From positions 3,720,001 through 3,784,000 of the forward strand of contig NC_009831.1 of the NCBI RefSeq assembly GCF_000018025.1: a stretch of DNA of 64,000 nt, in the 5' to 3' direction. The first letter of the stretch is position 1. Every line of letters begins with the position of its first letter. The DNA comes from Shewanella sediminis HAW-EB3 (GTDB lineage Bacteria; Pseudomonadota; Gammaproteobacteria; Enterobacterales; Shewanellaceae). The translations under genes were made by a program, and so were the position numbers. The notes under the pieces are model-generated. The model had not been told where the DNA came from and did not search any database. It saw nothing but the letters and a program-made list of their open reading frames with translations. Of the stretch, positions 45,424 to 55,345 are shown one piece after another.

Positions 45424-46866
45424 ATGAAAAAACTTTTGTTTGTCTTGCTCACTATAACCTTGCTGGCGTCTTGCCAGAAGGTAAGTGTGGAACAAACAAA
45501 GGTGATACCCGAACCAATAAAGAAAACCACACTTAATGTTGGAACCCTCTATGGTGCACAAATATTTGTGACTACAGGGCAAGGTGAGGCCGGATTCGAT
45601 TTTGAGATGGCGAGTCGATTTGCTGAATATCTTAAATTAGAACTTAAGATGAAACCTTACTCCAATATCAGCGAGCTTTATCAAGCGCTCGAGAGTGGTG
45701 AAGTCGATCTGCTTGCAGCAGGACTTGCCGATACCCCGACTCGACGGGAGAAATTCCGCTTAGGCCCACCTCTGTATCGGGTTAATCAGGTCTTGGTCTA
45801 TAAGCAAGGAACCCCGATACCTAAAGATGTTTCGACGCTGGAAGATAACATTACCGTTATCACCGACTCCTCTTTTGTTGAAACTCTATCTCAACTGCAA
45901 AAACTCTATCCTGAACTGGTGTGGGAGCAGGAGAAAGAGAAAGACAGCGAAGAGCTAATGGCCATGATTGCCAGAGGCGAAATCACCTATACCATCGCCG
46001 ACTCGAGCACCTTTGAGATCAACAGGCGCTACCTGCCAGAGTTAAGGGCCGGCCCCATTCTTAAAGAGAAACAGGCGATAGTCTGGCTATTGCCACCGAA
46101 AAACAGCGATCAACTCATGAGTGATCTGCTCACATTCTGGCACTATGAGAAACGCTCGGGCACCCTTGCACACCTCAATGAAAAGTATTTCGCCCATGTC
46201 AAACGCTTCGATTATGTCGATACCCGTGCATTTCTCAGGGCTATCGATAACAAGCTACCGAAATATAAGGAAAGTTTTCAACATTATGCCAATGGTATCG
46301 ACTGGCGAAAGCTTGCCGCCACCGCTTATCAGGAATCTCACTGGAATCCGAATGCCCGCTCGCCAACCGGGGTGAGAGGCTTGATGATGCTGACACTTCC
46401 GACGGCAAAACAGGTTGGTATAAAAAATCGACTCGACCCGATACAGAGTATCAAGGGAGGAGCGAAGTACCTCAATGATATTCTTAACCGGTTACCCGAC
46501 TCTATCCCTGAAAATCAGCGAATGTGGTTTGCCTTAGCCTCCTACAATATCGGCTATGGACATGTCGAAGACGCGCGTAAACTGGCACAATCGATGGGAC
46601 TGAATCCCAGCGCTTGGCGGGATCTGAAAGAGGTCCTCCCCCTGCTTCACAAACGTAAATACTATCAACGCACCCGATACGGCTATGCCCGTGGTAATGA
46701 GGCCGTTCACTATGTCGATAGTATCAGGCGCTATTATGATACGTTAGTCTGGGTAGATAACCAGAACCAACTCTTGATAGATGAAAAAGCATCGGCCGAA
46801 GAGTCTCAGCTCGCTGAGAAAATCGGAGGCAAGCAAGAGAACCTATCGGGTGCCCAGCCCCAATAA
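45424..46866 (+). CDS. mltF: Membrane-bound lytic murein transglycosylase F
   Basis: Outer-membrane-anchored lytic transglycosylase (480 residues) that cleaves the MurNAc-GlcNAc bond of peptidoglycan. The lipoprotein signal is [17 protein letters not shown] with Cys17. A solute-binding-like regulatory domain (about 35-265) is followed by the SLT catalytic domain (about 290-430) with catalytic Glu304 in [12 protein letters not shown] and the family segments [15 protein letters not shown] and [17 protein letters not shown] Glu/Ala/Gln-rich tail ends the protein. Confidence 0.96.
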   Translation: MKKLLFVLLTITLLASCQKVSVEQTKVIPEPIKKTTLNVGTLYGAQIFVTTGQGEAGFDFEMASRFAEYLKLELKMKPYSNISELYQALESGEVDLLAAGLADTPTRREKFRLGPPLYRVNQVLVYKQGTPIPKDVSTLEDNITVITDSSFVETLSQLQKLYPELVWEQEKEKDSEELMAMIARGEITYTIADSSTFEINRRYLPELRAGPILKEKQAIVWLLPPKNSDQLMSDLLTFWHYEKRSGTLAHLNEKYFAHVKRFDYVDTRAFLRAIDNKLPKYKESFQHYANGIDWRKLAATAYQESHWNPNARSPTGVRGLMMLTLPTAKQVGIKNRLDPIQSIKGGAKYLNDILNRLPDSIPENQRMWFALASYNIGYGHVEDARKLAQSMGLNPSAWRDLKEVLPLLHKRKYYQRTRYGYARGNEAVHYVDSIRRYYDTLVWVDNQNQLLIDEKASAEESQLAEKIGGKQENLSGAQPQ

Positions 46867-46903
46867 ATAGTAGCTAATAACAATAAATACAAGGATGATT
46901 GTC

Positions 46904-47023
46904 ATGAAAAGAAAACTGATAAATAAGGTGTCGTCGAGACGCAGAACACTACTCAAATCGAAACACCTTCGCACGATGAACAGACAGAAGCAGTTCTTCG
47001 TATTTATTCAGCCATCGAGCTGA
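46904..47023 (+). CDS. Possible 39-residue basic small protein
   Basis: ATG 46904 to TGA 47021-47023, preceded by AAGGA at good spacing and 37 nt after mltF. The product (MKRKLINKVSSRRRTLLKSK start) has about 12 Arg/Lys in 39 residues and no acidic residue. It could be a chance frame running up to the REP element; only the ribosome-binding site and operon position support it. Confidence 0.3.
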   Translation: MKRKLINKVSSRRRTLLKSKHLRTMNRQKQFFVFIQPSS

Positions 47024-47057
47024 GCCTAAAAGCCATGGATTCTGAAACACGCTACGG

Positions 47058-47124
47058 GCTTCGCGGCTAAAGCCGCTCCTACAATTAATGCGCTGCCATG
47101 TAGGATCGGCTTCAGCCGGGAAAG
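47058..47124. repeat. REP/BIME-like repeat, copy B
   Basis: Matches 36518-36584 with one difference (T47106 for C36566), in the same orientation, and keeps some similarity downstream (ATCAAAGG/GTCGT...CTCCAAT...GGGCTGC). Confidence 0.9.
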
Positions 47125-47282
47125 GTAATAAAAGGATCGTGAAATACTCCAATCGGGCTGCCTCGGATCGCGCAGCCTCACTCTCCCAAAAGCTCTCAAA
47201 CATAAAACCCTGGATTCTGAAGCAAGTTCAGAATGACGGCTAAAAGGTAAAGCACTCAAGCCAAACACACAAACACGAGGGG

Positions 47283-47816
47283 CTAGCTAGCCGGGTCATT
47301 GCTATCATTTTTCAATGCTTCTAACCGCTTCAGCTCCCTTTTCTGCTCTTTCTTCTCCTTGCGGCGCCGACGGAAAAATTGACTCAGCTGCTCACTACAT
47401 TCCTGCTCGAGTACACCATTGTTTACCTCCAGCTGATGGTTAAATCTCGGGTGCCTGACCAGATCGACAACGGAGCCTGCTGCCCCGGTCTTCTCATCTT
47501 TAGCACCAAAAACCAATCGTGAGACTCGTGAATGCACCATGGCTCCGGCGCACATGGCGCACGGCTCAAGCGTCACATAGAGGGTCGTATCGAGCAGGCG
47601 GTAATTCTCAACAAGCCTGCCAGCCTCACGCAAACACTGCATCTCGGCATGCGCACTGGGATCGTGCTGTCCAATGCAATCATTTGAGCCAACCGCGACC
47701 ACCTTATCGTCCTTTACCAGAACGGCGCCCACAGGTACTTCCCCCCTCGCCTCGGCTTCGGCAGCCTGCAGCATGGCGAGTGCCATAAAATGGATATCTC
47801 TATCTAGTTGAGTCAA
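47283..47816 (-). CDS. tadA: tRNA-specific adenosine deaminase TadA
   Basis: Deaminates A34 to inosine in tRNA-Arg(ACG), an essential step in decoding. The 177-residue zinc enzyme has His56-Ala-Glu58 (SAHAEMQ) and PCAMC (Cys86, Cys89), the zinc ligands and catalytic Glu. The C-terminus is a long Arg/Lys-rich tail (FFRRRRKEKKEQKRELKRLE) longer than in E. coli. A TTG start (47814-47816) has GGAG eight bases upstream. Confidence 0.95.
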   Translation of the reverse strand: MTQLDRDIHFMALAMLQAAEAEARGEVPVGAVLVKDDKVVAVGSNDCIGQHDPSAHAEMQCLREAGRLVENYRLLDTTLYVTLEPCAMCAGAMVHSRVSRLVFGAKDEKTGAAGSVVDLVRHPRFNHQLEVNNGVLEQECSEQLSQFFRRRRKEKKEQKRELKRLEALKNDSNDPAS

Positions 47817-47926
47817 GCTTTACTCTCCAAAAAAACTTATCTCTCATTATACCAATGATATCCATTCAATCGAACGAATAAATTCTAACTATACTGATAA
47901 GAGAAATTCGCTCATATGGCAGCCCG

Positions 47927-48856
47927 ATGCTTACCCGCTATAGTAGACAATTGTTTGTACTTGTATTCTCAGCGATACTGACTCTGGTTATTATCCAAGG
48001 TACGACTCAAGTTGATAACGTGATGACTATCGAGTCCGGCATGGAAGCTGTCAGAGTCATTATCTGCTTAGTCATGCTGTTTTTAATCGAATCCACTAAT
48101 GACCAACGACAAATTTACACACCTCTGTTATTTGGCATAAGCGCGCTTTACCTGGGTAATCTGCTTAATTTTTTGGATGACATTTATGATTTAGGTCGAC
48201 CGCAAATCGCCCTTATCGAAGACCTGTTTGAAACCGCCGGGTTAATCAGCGTACTGGTCGGAGTCACTTTATGGGCACAGCATCATCAAAACCAGATCAA
48301 ATATTTATTGAAACTGTCGAGAATCGACCCTCTAACCGGCCTACTCAATCGACGCGCAGCCATAGCTGCAATTAAAGCTTATGGGAAAGAGGACGTTCAG
48401 GAGCCGGGCAATACTTCCCCAAAGGAGTGGAGTTTCAAACATGAAGCTGACAAACCGATACACTGTGTCATGATACTGGACTTAGACCACTTTAAGGGGG
48501 TGAATGATACCTTAGGTCATGATGCAGGGGACAAGTTACTCTGTGACATCTCGAGTCTTTTGCAGCAACAGAGTCAAAATGATTGCATCATTGCGCGCTG
48601 GGGAGGAGAGGAATTTCTGGTCTATCACAGAGCCAATTCGAAGGAGGAGTGTTTAGATCTCGCACTATCTCTCAAGTATAAAATCGGTCATCACCCTTTT
48701 AGTTATGATACCACCCCAATCAAGGTTACCGTCAGCATCGGTGTAAGCACCTACTCTGCAGAGGAGTTCTATCTATTCGAAGCGATCAAACATGCCGATA
48801 CAGCCTTGTATCAAGCAAAGGCTGCGGGCAGAGATTACGTACAGATGGCTCAATAA
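47927..48856 (+). CDS. Membrane diguanylate cyclase (GGEEF)
   Basis: A 309-residue inner-membrane protein: about four TM helices in residues 8-118, then a GGDEF domain (about 130-305) with DPLTGLLNRR, LDLDHFKGVNDTLGHDAGDK and the active-site GGEEF (226-230), and SIGVSTYS. It should make cyclic di-GMP. The inhibitory I-site RxxD five residues before GGEEF is replaced by QNDC, so product feedback is probably absent. About 25 extra residues (152-178) interrupt the domain after LLNRR. It stands alone, convergent with guaA. Confidence 0.92.
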   Translation: MLTRYSRQLFVLVFSAILTLVIIQGTTQVDNVMTIESGMEAVRVIICLVMLFLIESTNDQRQIYTPLLFGISALYLGNLLNFLDDIYDLGRPQIALIEDLFETAGLISVLVGVTLWAQHHQNQIKYLLKLSRIDPLTGLLNRRAAIAAIKAYGKEDVQEPGNTSPKEWSFKHEADKPIHCVMILDLDHFKGVNDTLGHDAGDKLLCDISSLLQQQSQNDCIIARWGGEEFLVYHRANSKEECLDLALSLKYKIGHHPFSYDTTPIKVTVSIGVSTYSAEEFYLFEAIKHADTALYQAKAAGRDYVQMAQ

Positions 48857-48885
48857 AAAGGGCTGACGTATTGATACGTCAGCCC
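48854..48885 (-). terminator. Terminator of guaA (shared with the cyclase gene)
   Basis: GGGCTGACGTAT-TG-ATACGTCAGCCC with TTTTTATT following on the leftward strand. The left part overlaps the last codons of the rightward cyclase gene. Confidence 0.9.
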
Positions 48886-48888
48886 ACT

Positions 48889-48930
48889 ATCTACTACTTA
48901 AAATTAATGAATCTACTACTTAAAATTAAT
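48889..48930. repeat. 22-bp-period direct duplication at the guaA 3' end
   Basis: Two identical 20-base copies (ATCTACTACTT... form) separated by GA. The second copy touches the guaA stop codon. Probably a local duplication between stop and terminator. Confidence 0.9.
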
Positions 48931-50507
48931 TATTCCCATTCGATAGTCGCAGGCGGCTTACCTGAAATATCGTAAACAACACGGGAGATCCCATCAATTT
49001 CATTAATGATCCGGTTCGATACGCGACCCAGGAAGTCATAAGGCAGATGCGCCCAATGAGCCGTCATGAAGTCGATCGTTTCAACCGCGCGCAGTGAAAC
49101 CACCCAATCATATTTACGGCCATCACCCATGACGCCAACGGAGCGAACAGGTAAGAATACCGTAAATGCCTGACTCACTTTATGGTAAAGCTCGGCTTTA
49201 TGCAGCTCTTCGATAAAGATGGCATCGGCTAAACGAAGCAGATCGCAGTACTCTTTCTTCACTTCACCAAGAACACGGACACCAAGACCCGGTCCGGGGA
49301 ACGGATGACGGTAGAGCATGTCATAAGGCAGACCTAATTCCAGACCTATCTTACGCACCTCATCTTTAAACAGCTCACGAAGTGGCTCAACAAGACCCAG
49401 CTCCATATCATCGGGTAAGCCACCCACATTGTGATGTGACTTAATGACATGTGCCTTACCAGTGGCACTACCGGCTGATTCAATCACATCTGGGTAGATG
49501 GTACCTTGCGCCAACCACTTAGCATTTTTGCACTTCTTAGATTCTTCATCGAAGATCTCAACGAAGACATGACCGATGATTTTGCGCTTAGCTTCAGGAT
49601 CGGCTTCGCCCTTCATCGCATCTAGGAAACGATTTTCAGCGTTCACATGAACAATATTGAGTCCGAAGTGGTCACCAAACATATCCATCACCTGGTCAGC
49701 TTCGTTAAGACGAAGCAAGCCATTGTCGACAAATACGCAAGTCAGCTTGTCACCGATAGCACGGTGTAACAACATAGCCACAACCGATGAATCGACGCCG
49801 CCAGACAGACCCAGGATAACCTCATCATCGCCGATCTGTTTCTTCAAACGCTCAACTGCATCTTCGATAATCGATGTAGGTTTCCAGTTAGCTTCACACT
49901 CACAGATGTCCAGCGCGAAGTGCTCCAACATACGTTTACCCTGACGGGTATGTGTCACTTCAGGGTGGAACTGCACGCCATAGAACTTCTTATCTTCATT
50001 GGCCATTGCGGCATGAGGACAAGTCTCGGTATTGGCGACGGTAACGAACCCCTCTGGAATATCTAAAACCTTATCACCGTGGCTCATCCATACATCGAGT
50101 AGCGGCTTACCAGACTCGCTGATAGCATCTTCGATACTCTTGAATAACTCACTGGGTTCCTGAATTTCAATTTGGGCATAACCGAACTCGCCTTCACCTA
50201 TCCCTTCAATGACCTTACCACCCAGCTGCTCTGACATGGTCTGCATGCCGTAACAGATCCCCAATACAGGCACGCCTGCATTGAAAACATATTCAGGTGC
50301 TCGAGGTGACTCATCGGCGGTCACGCTTTCAGGGCCGCCGGCTAAGATAATACCGTTAGGGGCGAACCCTTTAATTTGTGCTTCGGAAACATCCCAAGCC
50401 CATAACTCACAATAAACACCGATTTCACGGATACGACGGGCGATTAACTGAGTGTACTGAGATCCAAAGTCCAGGATCAGTATCTTATGCTCATGAATAT
50501 TGCTCAT
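48930..50507 (-). CDS. guaA: GMP synthase (glutamine-hydrolysing)
   Basis: Converts XMP to GMP with glutamine and ATP. The 525-residue protein has the class I amidotransferase domain (nucleophile Cys85 in LGICYGMQT; His/Glu in [11 protein letters not shown]), the ATP-pyrophosphatase P-loop [13 protein letters not shown] near residue 235, and the C-terminal dimerisation domain ending PATIEWE. It follows guaB by 126 nt, in a guaB-guaA operon with an intercistronic hairpin. Confidence 0.98.
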   Translation of the reverse strand: MSNIHEHKILILDFGSQYTQLIARRIREIGVYCELWAWDVSEAQIKGFAPNGIILAGGPESVTADESPRAPEYVFNAGVPVLGICYGMQTMSEQLGGKVIEGIGEGEFGYAQIEIQEPSELFKSIEDAISESGKPLLDVWMSHGDKVLDIPEGFVTVANTETCPHAAMANEDKKFYGVQFHPEVTHTRQGKRMLEHFALDICECEANWKPTSIIEDAVERLKKQIGDDEVILGLSGGVDSSVVAMLLHRAIGDKLTCVFVDNGLLRLNEADQVMDMFGDHFGLNIVHVNAENRFLDAMKGEADPEAKRKIIGHVFVEIFDEESKKCKNAKWLAQGTIYPDVIESAGSATGKAHVIKSHHNVGGLPDDMELGLVEPLRELFKDEVRKIGLELGLPYDMLYRHPFPGPGLGVRVLGEVKKEYCDLLRLADAIFIEELHKAELYHKVSQAFTVFLPVRSVGVMGDGRKYDWVVSLRAVETIDFMTAHWAHLPYDFLGRVSNRIINEIDGISRVVYDISGKPPATIEWE

Positions 50508-50597
50508 GGGAAACCTTTATTTCATCTATCTAATTTGTTGGTATCAATCTCAGGTTTAGATAAAACCCCTGAGACTGGCATAAAAAGGGGGATAAAG

Positions 50598-50622
50598 AAT
50601 GGGCGACACACTGTCGCCCATT
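50598..50622 (-). terminator. Intercistronic hairpin between guaB and guaA
   Basis: AATGGGCGACA-CAC-TGTCGCCCATT, perfect 11-bp arms, followed on the leftward strand by CTTTATCC. It starts 12 nt after the guaB stop. Likely a partial terminator or stabiliser between the two genes. Confidence 0.65.
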
Positions 50623-50633
50623 ATCACCGGTTT

Positions 50634-52106
50634 CTATGAACCAGGACTGTAGTTCGGAGCTTCTTTACTGATGGTCACATCATGAACATGCGACTCACCC
50701 ATGCCCGCAGAGGTAATTTTTACAAACTCTGCTTTTTCATTCATATCTTTAATAGTTGCACAGCCGGTGAGGCCCATACAAGAGCGCAGACCGCCCATAT
50801 GCTGATGAATGATCTCTTTAAGTTTACCTTTGTAAGCGACGCGACCTTCGATACCTTCGGGTACCAGCTTGTCAGCCGCATTATCACTCTGGAAGTAACG
50901 GTCTGATGAACCTTGACTCTGATTCATTGCGCCTAACGAACCCATACCGCGGTATGACTTATAGGCACGACCATTATGGAGCTCAGTTTCACCCGGCGCC
51001 TCATCGGTACCGGCGAACATTGAACCTGCCATGATGCAAGATGCACCAGCGGCTAATGCCTTGGCCAAGTCACCAGAGAATCGAATTCCGCCATCGGCAA
51101 TAACAGGGATATCTAAGTGCTTAATTGCAGCTGCGGCGTCAGAAACGGCAGTAATTTGCGGTACACCAACACCGGTAACGATACGGGTAGTACAGATAGA
51201 ACCAGGACCAATTCCGACCTTGACAGCGTTAACACCGGCTTCGACTAGGGCTAAGGCACCTTCTGCAGTCGCAACGTTTCCGCCAACAATCTGTAGTTCA
51301 GGATATTTAGCACGAGTATCGCGTATACGCTGTAAAACACCTTCAGAGTGACCATGAGAGGAATCGATAAGCAGAACATCAACACCCGCTTGAACTAAGG
51401 CATCTACACGCTCTTCGTTACCCGCACCGGCACCAACGGCAGCACCGACACGCAGGCGGCCTAACTCATCTTTACATGCATTAGGTTTACGCTCGGCTTT
51501 TTGGAAATCCTTAACGGTAATCAAACCCTTAAGCTTAAAATCACCATCGACAACGAGAACCTTCTCAACACGGTGAGAATGCATCAGTGCCTGAACTTCA
51601 TCTAACTTAGTTCCTTCAGGTACAGTAACCAGACGATCTTTCGGTGTCATCACCTCATCGACGGTAAGGCTCCAGTCAGTCACGAAACGAACGTCACGAC
51701 CGGTAATGATACCGACAAGTTCATTGGCTTCGTTAACAACAGGGTAACCGGCAAAACCGTTCTTCAGGGTTAACACTTTAAGGTCTGCGAGTGTCGTTGT
51801 AGGCGTAACAGTTACAGGCTTTTGAACGATACCGGCTTCATAGCTTTTAACTTTACGAACTTCTTCGGCCTGCTGCTCAATCGTCATATTCTTATGAATA
51901 AAGCCTAAACCCCCTTCCTGTGCGATAGCGATCGCCAGGCGTCCTTCGGTTACGGTATCCATAGCCGCAGAGACAATTGGGGTATTAAGCTCTATCTTAG
52001 TGGTCAGACGAGTCTTGAGAATGGCAGTATTAGGGAGTACAGTCGAATGTGCAGGAACAAGTAACACATCATCAAAGGTAAGCGCATCTTTCTTTAAACG
52101 TAGCAT
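50634..52106 (-). CDS. guaB: IMP dehydrogenase
   Basis: Oxidises IMP to XMP, the first step toward GMP. The 490-residue protein is a TIM barrel interrupted by a CBS pair (about 95-205). The active-site loop is [20 protein letters not shown], with the catalytic Cys near residue 307, and the flap sequence is [10 protein letters not shown]. Start [20 protein letters not shown] is the family start, with GGGGAG upstream. It is divergent from xseA. Confidence 0.98.
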   Translation of the reverse strand: MLRLKKDALTFDDVLLVPAHSTVLPNTAILKTRLTTKIELNTPIVSAAMDTVTEGRLAIAIAQEGGLGFIHKNMTIEQQAEEVRKVKSYEAGIVQKPVTVTPTTTLADLKVLTLKNGFAGYPVVNEANELVGIITGRDVRFVTDWSLTVDEVMTPKDRLVTVPEGTKLDEVQALMHSHRVEKVLVVDGDFKLKGLITVKDFQKAERKPNACKDELGRLRVGAAVGAGAGNEERVDALVQAGVDVLLIDSSHGHSEGVLQRIRDTRAKYPELQIVGGNVATAEGALALVEAGVNAVKVGIGPGSICTTRIVTGVGVPQITAVSDAAAAIKHLDIPVIADGGIRFSGDLAKALAAGASCIMAGSMFAGTDEAPGETELHNGRAYKSYRGMGSLGAMNQSQGSSDRYFQSDNAADKLVPEGIEGRVAYKGKLKEIIHQHMGGLRSCMGLTGCATIKDMNEKAEFVKITSAGMGESHVHDVTISKEAPNYSPGS

Positions 52107-52227
52107 TTAGCAACATCTCCCCATATAGGTAGGATTGGTGGTGAAATATTGCGGCGGGATTATACCTTGCATATTCACCTTGGTAAATGGAAAATGGTAA
52201 AAAAGTGCCATTAGACGCCAAATTAGT

Positions 52228-53556
52228 ATGAAAATGCCAAAAAATAACGTTTATACCGTATCCCGCCTGAATGGCGAAGTACGTCAACTACTCGAAGGTG
52301 AATTGGGAAAAATTTGGCTCAATGCCGAAATTTCAAACTTTGCCGCCCCCGGTTCTGGGCACTGGTATCTGACACTCAAAGACAACTTTGCCCAGATCCG
52401 TTCGGCCATGTTCAAAGGCCGAAACCGCAGTGTCACCTTTAAGCCTGTCAATGGCCAGCAGGTATTGGTAAAAGGCTCGATTAGCGTCTACGAACCCAGA
52501 GGCGACTACCAGCTCATCATCGAGTCCATGCTTCCCGCCGGAGATGGCCTGCTCGCGCAGCAATATGAAGCGCTCAAGATGAAGCTGGCCGCAGAAGGGC
52601 TCTTTGCGGCGGACACCAAGCGCCCAATGCCAACAAATATTCAAAAAATTGGGGTTATCACCTCCGCGACCGGCGCGGCAATAAAAGATGTACTCCATGT
52701 ACTGGCAAGGCGAGACTCCAGTATCGAAGTCGTCATCTACCCGACTCAGGTCCAAGGCGATTCGGCCTCTAAAAGCATCTGCAAGGCCATTCAAACCGCC
52801 AACGCAAGGCAGGAGGTCGATGTACTGCTACTGACCCGAGGTGGCGGTTCGCTGGAAGATCTCTGGTGTTTCAACAATGAAGACCTTGCCCATGAGATAT
52901 ACAACAGCGCCCTTCCCATCGTCTCTGCGGTTGGTCACGAAGTCGATACGACTATCAGTGACTATGTTGCCGATGTCAGAGCCCCAACGCCGTCTGCTGG
53001 CGCTGAGCTCCTCTCCGGGGATGCCGAGAATAAATCCGAAAAGCTCGCCACCTTCATCGCACGACTTAAACAGAGCTGGCAGCATTACCAGTTGAAAACC
53101 GAGCAGCGCAGCCGCTCGCTGGAAAATAGACTCCACAGACAAGATCCTAAGCGAAAACTGGAGCAGTTTCAGCAGAGCTTCGATGAGATACAGATACGCC
53201 TCAACGCCGCACTCAACGACAAACTGCACAAGTCGACGCTGCAGCAGCAGAGTTTAAGTTACAGGCTTAATCAGCAGTCCCCACAGCACAGGTTAACGTT
53301 AGAGTCGAAGCACCTGGATTATCTTACGGCGCGCTTAAATGAGGGCATAAAGGGGAAGCTCAACGATGTCGAGATGAGCCTTAAAAACAGCGCCCATCAA
53401 CTGGAAACCGTCAGTCCGTTGGCCACTCTGAGTCGCGGTTACAGTATCACCCAAGATGAAAGCGGAAAGGTACTGCTGAGCTCCAAAGACACTCAGGCAG
53501 GCGATACGATCACCACACGACTTCTCGATGGAGAGGTGAAATCGACAGTGATTTAG
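52228..53556 (+). CDS. xseA: Exodeoxyribonuclease VII large subunit
   Basis: A 442-residue nuclease subunit, partner of XseB, that degrades single-stranded DNA. It has an N-terminal OB-fold ([20 protein letters not shown]), the catalytic domain with [40 protein letters not shown] and [20 protein letters not shown], followed by long coiled-coil helices and the closing LSRGYSIT region. It is divergent from guaB as in E. coli. A 12-bp-arm hairpin (53594-53632) follows. Confidence 0.97.
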   Translation: MKMPKNNVYTVSRLNGEVRQLLEGELGKIWLNAEISNFAAPGSGHWYLTLKDNFAQIRSAMFKGRNRSVTFKPVNGQQVLVKGSISVYEPRGDYQLIIESMLPAGDGLLAQQYEALKMKLAAEGLFAADTKRPMPTNIQKIGVITSATGAAIKDVLHVLARRDSSIEVVIYPTQVQGDSASKSICKAIQTANARQEVDVLLLTRGGGSLEDLWCFNNEDLAHEIYNSALPIVSAVGHEVDTTISDYVADVRAPTPSAGAELLSGDAENKSEKLATFIARLKQSWQHYQLKTEQRSRSLENRLHRQDPKRKLEQFQQSFDEIQIRLNAALNDKLHKSTLQQQSLSYRLNQQSPQHRLTLESKHLDYLTARLNEGIKGKLNDVEMSLKNSAHQLETVSPLATLSRGYSITQDESGKVLLSSKDTQAGDTITTRLLDGEVKSTVI

Positions 53557-53593
53557 GTCGGCTTGTCGGGTATCAGGTGAAATTTAGTTTCGG

Positions 53594-53632
53594 CAACACC
53601 AGCTCATCAATATGCGATAAGCTGGTGTTGCT
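53594..53632. terminator. Convergent-gene stem-loop after xseA
   Basis: GCAACACCAGCT / AGCTGGTGTTGC, 15-nt loop; no U-tract on either side. It touches the stop codon of the facing DsrE gene. Confidence 0.5.
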
Positions 53633-53988
53633 TAGAAGCTAATGACCTTGTCGCTATCTATAACCCAATCAGACAGCTCTTGCATTGTTGATTGCTCTGC
53701 ACCCTCAAAATAGGGTTGATTCTTAAAAATGCCACAACGCGCCATACAGGTGCCACAAACCTTTACACTCGCCCCACTGACAATTAACTCCCTGAGCATT
53801 TGTCCAAGATCTTGATCATAATTTTCTGGCGGCCTACAGACATCCCGAGCCATATCAACGGCATCGTTCATCAGAAAAATTCTCAACTCCTCCCCCCCTT
53901 CAATTAACTTGTTGGCTAACCGAAGTCCATTCCAGGTTACATCGGTAGAATCATAGGGTTCACGATTAAAGATGATAAGATTTTTCAT
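53632..53988 (-). CDS. DsrE/DsrF-like sulfur-relay family protein
   Basis: A 118-residue protein of the DsrE fold. It has the cysteine cluster CGTCMARCG (Cys78, Cys81, Cys85) and Cys51 in RDVCRPPENYDQD. Related proteins carry or transfer sulfur as persulfides, but the three-cysteine arrangement alone does not prove activity. It lies 24 nt downstream of a methyltransferase gene on the same strand, so the two probably form an operon facing the ArsR-rhodanese gene. Confidence 0.8.
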   Translation of the reverse strand: MKNLIIFNREPYDSTDVTWNGLRLANKLIEGGEELRIFLMNDAVDMARDVCRPPENYDQDLGQMLRELIVSGASVKVCGTCMARCGIFKNQPYFEGAEQSTMQELSDWVIDSDKVISF

Positions 53989-54012
53989 ATAGTTTCCCTG
54001 TATTTTTTTATA

Positions 54013-54588
54013 TTAGCGCCATGCAAGCAAGCCGAAGTGATAGGGGCAACAATCAGCTAAATCAATCGCTTGAATATGTTTAAAACCTGCCGCCTCTATC
54101 CATTCGCAGCACTGCTCCGGGCTGGGACGGATCTCCAAGGCCGGACCTCGTGGTGTCGGTATATCACCTCTCCAATGGATCACCGAGAGACAACCTCCCA
54201 CCTTTAACGTTCTATACGCTTCCCTGAGTAAATCGACCGGGTCGTCCAGATGCAATAAGTTATAGATCATGGCTCCTGATTGAGTTTGATCGGATAAACC
54301 AGTGCCAAACTGCACAAAATCGCGTTTTTCGGCCTCTATATTGTTTAGGCAATGCTCCGCGCTTAACTGGTTTATTCTGTGGATCATGTCCGGTTCGATA
54401 TCCAGCGCCTTCAATGTGCCGGTAATACGTTGACTTGCAGGCAATGTAAACGTGCCGTATCCACAACCAAATTCAACCCAATCACCGTTAAGAGTATCTT
54501 GGGGAAGTAACCTTTCTATAGCCTTGTCCACCTCAAAAAAGCTAGCCCAGCTATCTTCTTCTGGCATTCCACTTTCACGCGCTTTCAT
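54013..54588 (-). CDS. Class I SAM-dependent methyltransferase
   Basis: A 191-residue methyltransferase with motif I VEFGCGYGTFTLPAS, motif II ALDIEPDMIHRI, and LHLDDPVDLLREAYRTLKVG followed by GCLSVIHWRGD, a UbiE/ArsM-like pattern without extra cysteines. The substrate is unknown. ATG at 54588 with AAGG upstream is preferred to a TTG at 54603. The divergent regulator and a palindrome over its leader (54596-54619) suggest repression by the ArsR protein. Confidence 0.8.
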   Translation of the reverse strand: MKARESGMPEEDSWASFFEVDKAIERLLPQDTLNGDWVEFGCGYGTFTLPASQRITGTLKALDIEPDMIHRINQLSAEHCLNNIEAEKRDFVQFGTGLSDQTQSGAMIYNLLHLDDPVDLLREAYRTLKVGGCLSVIHWRGDIPTPRGPALEIRPSPEQCCEWIEAAGFKHIQAIDLADCCPYHFGLLAWR

Positions 54589-54595
54589 AGCAACC

Positions 54596-54619
54596 TTATT
54601 CAAATGATCTTTTGAATAA
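54596..54619. promoter_or_regulatory. ArsR-type operator 1
   Basis: TTATTCAAA-TGATCT-TTTGAATAA, perfect 9-bp arms, directly upstream of the methyltransferase start. Half-site sequence TTTGAATA recurs in operator 2. Confidence 0.7.
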
Positions 54620-54649
54620 GGTTATCACTTCAATAATTTTGTCTTCAAG

Positions 54650-54663
54650 TATTCTTTTGAATA
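54650..54663. promoter_or_regulatory. ArsR-type operator 2
   Basis: TATTC-TTTT-GAATA, ten bases before the regulator ATG, sharing TTTTGAATA with operator 1. Confidence 0.6.
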
Positions 54664-54673
54664 TAATAAGCCA

Positions 54674-55345
54674 ATGACTAAAGAGATAAATAAAATGAGC
54701 CAGTTTAAGAAGTCCCTCAATGAGCAGTTTTCTGTCATTGCCAAGGCTATGAGTAACCCAAACCGCCTGGAGATGCTGGAGTTTTTAGCCCAGTGTGAAT
54801 ACTCCGTCGATGATCTCGCAAAGGTCATGGGGTTGAGCGTAGCCAACACTTCACATCACCTTCAGCAACTGCGGCTCGCAGGGTTAGTTGCCTCTCGAAA
54901 AGAAGCCCAACGCGTCTTCTATCGTTTGAAGGGAGATGGTGTTGTAGAGCTGATGGCGAGCATGAAGCGTGTTGCGGAAAGCCATGTTACTGAGGTAAAA
55001 GAATTAGTTAATACTTATTTATACTCTAAAGATGAGATGGAGCCTATTCCCCGCGAAGAACTGTTAAAAAGGGCATCAGAAGGCTCCGTCACTGTGATTG
55101 ATGTTCGTCCTTCGGTAGAGTACGCATCGGGGCACTTACCCGGAGCGATTAACCTTACAGTCGAAGAGCTTAAGAAGCAGTTTTCTGTAATCGAACCTAA
55201 CCAAGAGGTTATCGCCTACTGCCGCGGCGCACACTGTATTCTGGCTTTTGAAGCAGTAGAATTTTTGCGTTCTAAGGGATTTCAAACACGACGACTCGAG
55301 GATGGCTTCCCCGAGTGGAAAAGTGCCGGCTTCCCCATTAATTAA
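54674..55345 (+). CDS. ArsR-family regulator fused to a rhodanese domain
   Basis: A 223-residue two-domain protein. Residues about 15-100 are an ArsR/SmtB winged helix (SVIAKAMSNPNRLEMLEFLA; VMGLSVANTSHHLQQLRLAG). Residues about 125-222 are a rhodanese domain with VIDVRPSVEYASGHLPGAIN and the active-site loop CRGAHC (Cys183, Cys188). The fusion suggests sensing or handling of sulfane sulfur. The divergent methyltransferase-DsrE operon and two palindromes make local autoregulation likely. The start could be ATG 54674 or 54695; neither has a strong ribosome-binding site. Confidence 0.88.
   Translation: MTKEINKMSQFKKSLNEQFSVIAKAMSNPNRLEMLEFLAQCEYSVDDLAKVMGLSVANTSHHLQQLRLAGLVASRKEAQRVFYRLKGDGVVELMASMKRVAESHVTEVKELVNTYLYSKDEMEPIPREELLKRASEGSVTVIDVRPSVEYASGHLPGAINLTVEELKKQFSVIEPNQEVIAYCRGAHCILAFEAVEFLRSKGFQTRRLEDGFPEWKSAGFPIN

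Larger units (their letters stand above)
46867..47282. other. Intergenic region with repeats and a possible small ORF
   Basis: Contains a candidate 39-codon frame (46904-47023), a REP/BIME copy (47058-47124) and two copies of a dispersed CTGGATTCTGAAGCAAG-type repeat (near 47037 and 47211, the second with its inverted half TTCAGAATGACGG). Confidence 0.7.
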
